A program made the position numbers and the translations under genes. This document shows, piece after piece, positions 6,698 to 8,317 of a DNA stretch of 8,317 bases (the stretch's first letter is position 1; each line of letters begins with the position of its first letter). Origin of the DNA: Hungateiclostridiaceae bacterium UBA3922 (lineage in GTDB: Bacteria; Bacillota; Clostridia; Acetivibrionales; DTU013). Below the pieces are notes generated by a model. It was not told where the DNA came from. It saw only the letters and a list, made by a program, of their open reading frames with translations, and searched no databases. The DNA is taken from contig DGEQ01000152.1 in assembly GCA_002386045.1 (NCBI GenBank), forward strand, positions 1-8,317. Reading direction: 5' to 3'.

Positions 6698-6703
6698 TTG
6701 GCA

Positions 6704-7744
6704 TTGTACGTTATTCAGAAGAAACGTTCCGGAACGATCCAGTCTAAATGTGTTATTCTTGTCCTTGCAGCAGCTTTGTCTGCGGTAACGTTTACAGGTT
6801 GCTATTTCTTCCCGAAGGAAGAGGAGGTGCTCGCTCCGCCTATCAAGGTGCCTGCCGAGATAAGCTATGAGACGCTTGAGGTAAAGAGGGGCACCATCCA
6901 GAATATCATACGGGTAACGGGCAATTTTGTGCCTGTCAGCCAGGAAGATGTCTATTTCACAAAATCGGACAGGCTCAAGGAGATACACGTCAAAGCCGGA
7001 CAGGAGGTCAAAAAGGGCGACCTTTTGGCGGAATTCGACAACGAATCCCTGCTCAACGAAATAAAGCTGCAGGAGATAGCGCTCAGGAGATCCCAGATCC
7101 TGTACGAGGAAGCTAAGGCCAACTACGAGATAGTGGGCGGAAGCAGGACGTCGCTGGACCTGGCGGAACTGGATGTCGAATCGAACCGCCTCAGGCTCGA
7201 AAAGCTCCGGGCCGATCTTGAAAATGCCAGGCTGTTGTCTCCCATCGACGGCAAAGTCGTATATGTGGCCGGCGTCAAGGAGGGAGATTTCGTCAACGCC
7301 TACCAGACCATCGTAAGGGTCGCCGATCCGACACAGCTGCAGCTCAGGTATTCCGGCGACAGGGCAGACCTTTTCAGGATCGGCATGGATGTCGAAGTCG
7401 AGATAGGAGGCAAGACATATAATGCGGAAATCGTCATGACTCCTTCCGAAGCTCCGGAAGATGCGGACGCGGAGTCGAGAAGATCTGTGCTGATCGAAGT
7501 GGCAGATCTCCCGGAAGGGATCAGGATGGGCGAGCCGGCAAACATCGTGCTGACACTTGAGAAGAAGGAAAACGTGATAGTCATCCCGAAACTGCTGGTC
7601 AATTCATTCGCAAACAGGAAGTTTGTCAACGTTCTTGTTGACGGTATCAGGGAAGAACGCGATATCGAGGTCGGAATACAGACCAATACCGAAGTGGAAG
7701 TAATAAAAGGCCTTGAAGAAGGGGAACTCCTGATCAGGAGGTAG
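6704..7744 (+). CDS. Membrane-fusion (HlyD/MacA-like) adaptor lipoprotein
   Basis: This is the periplasmic-adaptor type subunit that, in Gram-positive bacteria, works outside the membrane with an ABC exporter permease. From TTG at 6704 it has 346 residues. The frame could also begin at ATG 6641 (367 residues), but that start lacks a ribosome binding site and would push the signal sequence inward. Residues 1-33 are a lipoprotein signal: a basic stretch (QKKRSGTIQSK), a hydrophobic core, and lipobox FTGC with C33 as the lipidated residue. A lipoyl-like half follows at about 60-112 (AGQEVKKGDLLAEFD), then a helical hairpin at about 113-176, the second lipoyl half starting at LSPIDGKVVYV (about 178-188), a beta-barrel region at about 209-285, and a membrane-proximal domain to the end (IVIPKLLV, then GLEEGELLIRR). 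Its stop is 25 bases before the permease start, so the two are co-transcribed. The exported substrate is unknown. Confidence 0.9.
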   Translation: MYVIQKKRSGTIQSKCVILVLAAALSAVTFTGCYFFPKEEEVLAPPIKVPAEISYETLEVKRGTIQNIIRVTGNFVPVSQEDVYFTKSDRLKEIHVKAGQEVKKGDLLAEFDNESLLNEIKLQEIALRRSQILYEEAKANYEIVGGSRTSLDLAELDVESNRLRLEKLRADLENARLLSPIDGKVVYVAGVKEGDFVNAYQTIVRVADPTQLQLRYSGDRADLFRIGMDVEVEIGGKTYNAEIVMTPSEAPEDADAESRRSVLIEVADLPEGIRMGEPANIVLTLEKKENVIVIPKLLVNSFANRKFVNVLVDGIREERDIEVGIQTNTEVEVIKGLEEGELLIRR

Positions 7745-7755
7745 AGCAAACGGAT

Positions 7756-7761
7756 AGGAGG
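7756..7761 (+). promoter_or_regulatory. Ribosome binding site deciding a second TTG start
   Basis: AGGAGG is a full-consensus site eight bases before TTG at 7770, in the short gap after the adaptor's stop. It fixes the start of the permease gene in preference to an in-frame ATG at 7794. Confidence 0.75.
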
Positions 7762-7769
7762 CGCAGGAT

Positions 7770-8298
7770 TTGCTGAAGATTGTACTGAGAAGGATGTTCA
7801 GCAGCCCATGGCTTATCATATGCCTGCTTTTGGGATCCATCATGGCTACGGCACTGGTCAGCTGTATCCCGATCTACACGGACGGAATAATGCAGAGGCT
7901 GCTGACCAAGGATATGGAAAGCTACCAGCTGCAAACCGGGAAATTCCCCGGGCAATACTCGGTAAGGGCAAGATTCAATTACAACAAGGATATAGAGGAA
8001 AGGATCAGCAACCAGCGTTATTTCCACAGGGAGATCACGACAAACAGGTTGCATGAGTTCGGTCTTCCCATAATAAGTGCCTCGCATCACCTGGTACTGG
8101 GCAGTGTGTGCTTTCCTCCCGAGCATATCGTCGACCAGGAAGGATATGATCACCGGCTCAAAACGACCTTCGCCCGGCTCGGCGCCCTTTCGGGCCTTGA
8201 GGACCACATAACGATCACCAGGGGAAGGATGTACTCCAACCAGAAAACCGAGGACGGCATCATCGAGGTCATCGTTTCCCAGCAGGCAATGATAATCC
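7770..8298 (+). CDS. FtsX-like ABC transporter permease, 3' partial
   Basis: From TTG at 7770 a frame stays open for 176 complete codons to the end of native sequence, with no stop; the rest of the gene is off the contig. The product starts with MLKIVLRRMFSSPW, then has one membrane helix at about 15-36 (LIICLLLGSIMATALVSCIP) followed by PIYTDGIMQRLLTKDME. That arrangement is familiar from the N-terminus of large FtsX/MacB-like permeases of Bacillota. The remaining 130 or so residues are soluble and would lie outside the membrane. Co-location with the adaptor supports an ABC export or envelope-remodelling complex, with the ATPase gene expected further downstream. Residues after about position 176 in any translation here derive from the adapter and should be ignored. 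Family call is by pattern and context. Confidence 0.75.
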
Positions 8299-8317
8299 CT
8301 GTCTCTTATACACATCT
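8299..8317. other. Nextera/Tn5 mosaic-end adapter sequence (artefact)
   Basis: The last 19 bases, CTGTCTCTTATACACATCT, are the reverse complement of the first 19. Read from the minus strand they create a false start, MCIRDR, a well-known adapter-derived peptide in metagenome protein sets. Native sequence ends at 8298. Confidence 0.97.

Larger units (their letters stand above)
6525..6703. promoter_or_regulatory. Divergent control region between kinase and adaptor genes
   Basis: This 179-base AT-rich region must hold promoters for both divergent units. It carries three copies of CATAA (6573, 6586 and 6601; the last two are within CCATAA repeats 15 bases apart) that could be part of a regulator site. 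GGGAATGC (6637-6644) can pair with GCATTTCCC (6670-6678, one bulged base) as a weak leader hairpin before the adaptor start. No clear plus-strand SigA promoter stands out; TAAAAT at 6645-6650 is a possible -10 without a good -35. Confidence 0.45.

Noticed and set aside
6641..6703. Upstream ATG 6641 as start of the adaptor
   Set aside because: It has no spaced ribosome binding site and would put 21 extra residues before a normal lipoprotein signal.
7808..8056. 82-residue plus-strand frame starting at ATG 7808
   Set aside because: It overlaps the permease in another frame, and its Gln/Gly-rich product shows no family features.
7734..8315. 193-residue minus-strand frame beginning MCIRDR
   Set aside because: Its start lies in the adapter and it is antisense to the permease frame, which has a membrane helix and a strong ribosome binding site.
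1..8317. Inverted 19-base Tn5 ends as a real transposon
   Set aside because: They are flush with both edges, match the library adapter exactly, and enclose no transposase.
1..8317. CRISPR array, tRNA or rRNA genes
   Set aside because: There is no regularly spaced repeat array and no recognisable tRNA or rRNA sequence; the only repeats are the few units near 3000-3090.

Overview
This window is a contig from a Bacillota genome, most likely a clostridial or Paenibacillus-like lineage. The evidence is a YesM/YesN-type two-component pair (sensor kinase plus REC–AraC regulator), Gram-positive-style strong Shine-Dalgarno sites (including two in front of TTG starts), a lipoprotein-type membrane-fusion adaptor next to a large-permease N-terminus, and MutS2-like sequence. 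Real genes share frequent AGG (Arg) and ATA (Ile) codons and a roughly even base composition (estimated by eye). Both ends are the 19-base Tn5 mosaic end used in Nextera library adapters. The window is therefore an entire assembled contig with untrimmed adapters, and native sequence runs only from 20 to 8298.

Layout. (1) 20-1749, plus strand: a 5'-truncated DinB-like/DUF3795 fusion protein followed 15 bases later by a complete metallo-beta-lactamase-fold hydrolase; these look like one operon. (2) 1868-2745, minus strand: a decayed mutS2-like gene in which part of the N-terminal region is joined, out of frame, to the end of the ATPase domain and the C-terminus. (3) 2746-3071: a gene-poor gap with an AT-rich stretch carrying a perfect palindrome, an unidentified protein-like reading-frame scrap, and a set of direct and inverted repeats that runs into the end of the next gene. 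(4) 3072-6524, minus strand: response regulator and sensor histidine kinase, three bases apart (kinase transcribed first). (5) 6525-6703: divergent intergenic region. (6) 6704-8298, plus strand: membrane-fusion adaptor lipoprotein and the first 176 codons of an FtsX-like ABC transporter permease, cut by the contig end.

How it fits together. The kinase probably senses an extracellular signal through a Cache-like domain and phosphorylates the AraC-type regulator. The divergent adaptor/permease operon is the most obvious local target, which suggests an envelope-stress or export module. That link is inferred from gene order only. Nothing in the window looks like a wholly new system. The points most worth following up are the mutS2 collapse, the three-arm repeat at the regulator's 3' end, the DinB–DUF3795 fusion, and the pairing of a YesMN-type system with an export-type rather than sugar-uptake transporter.
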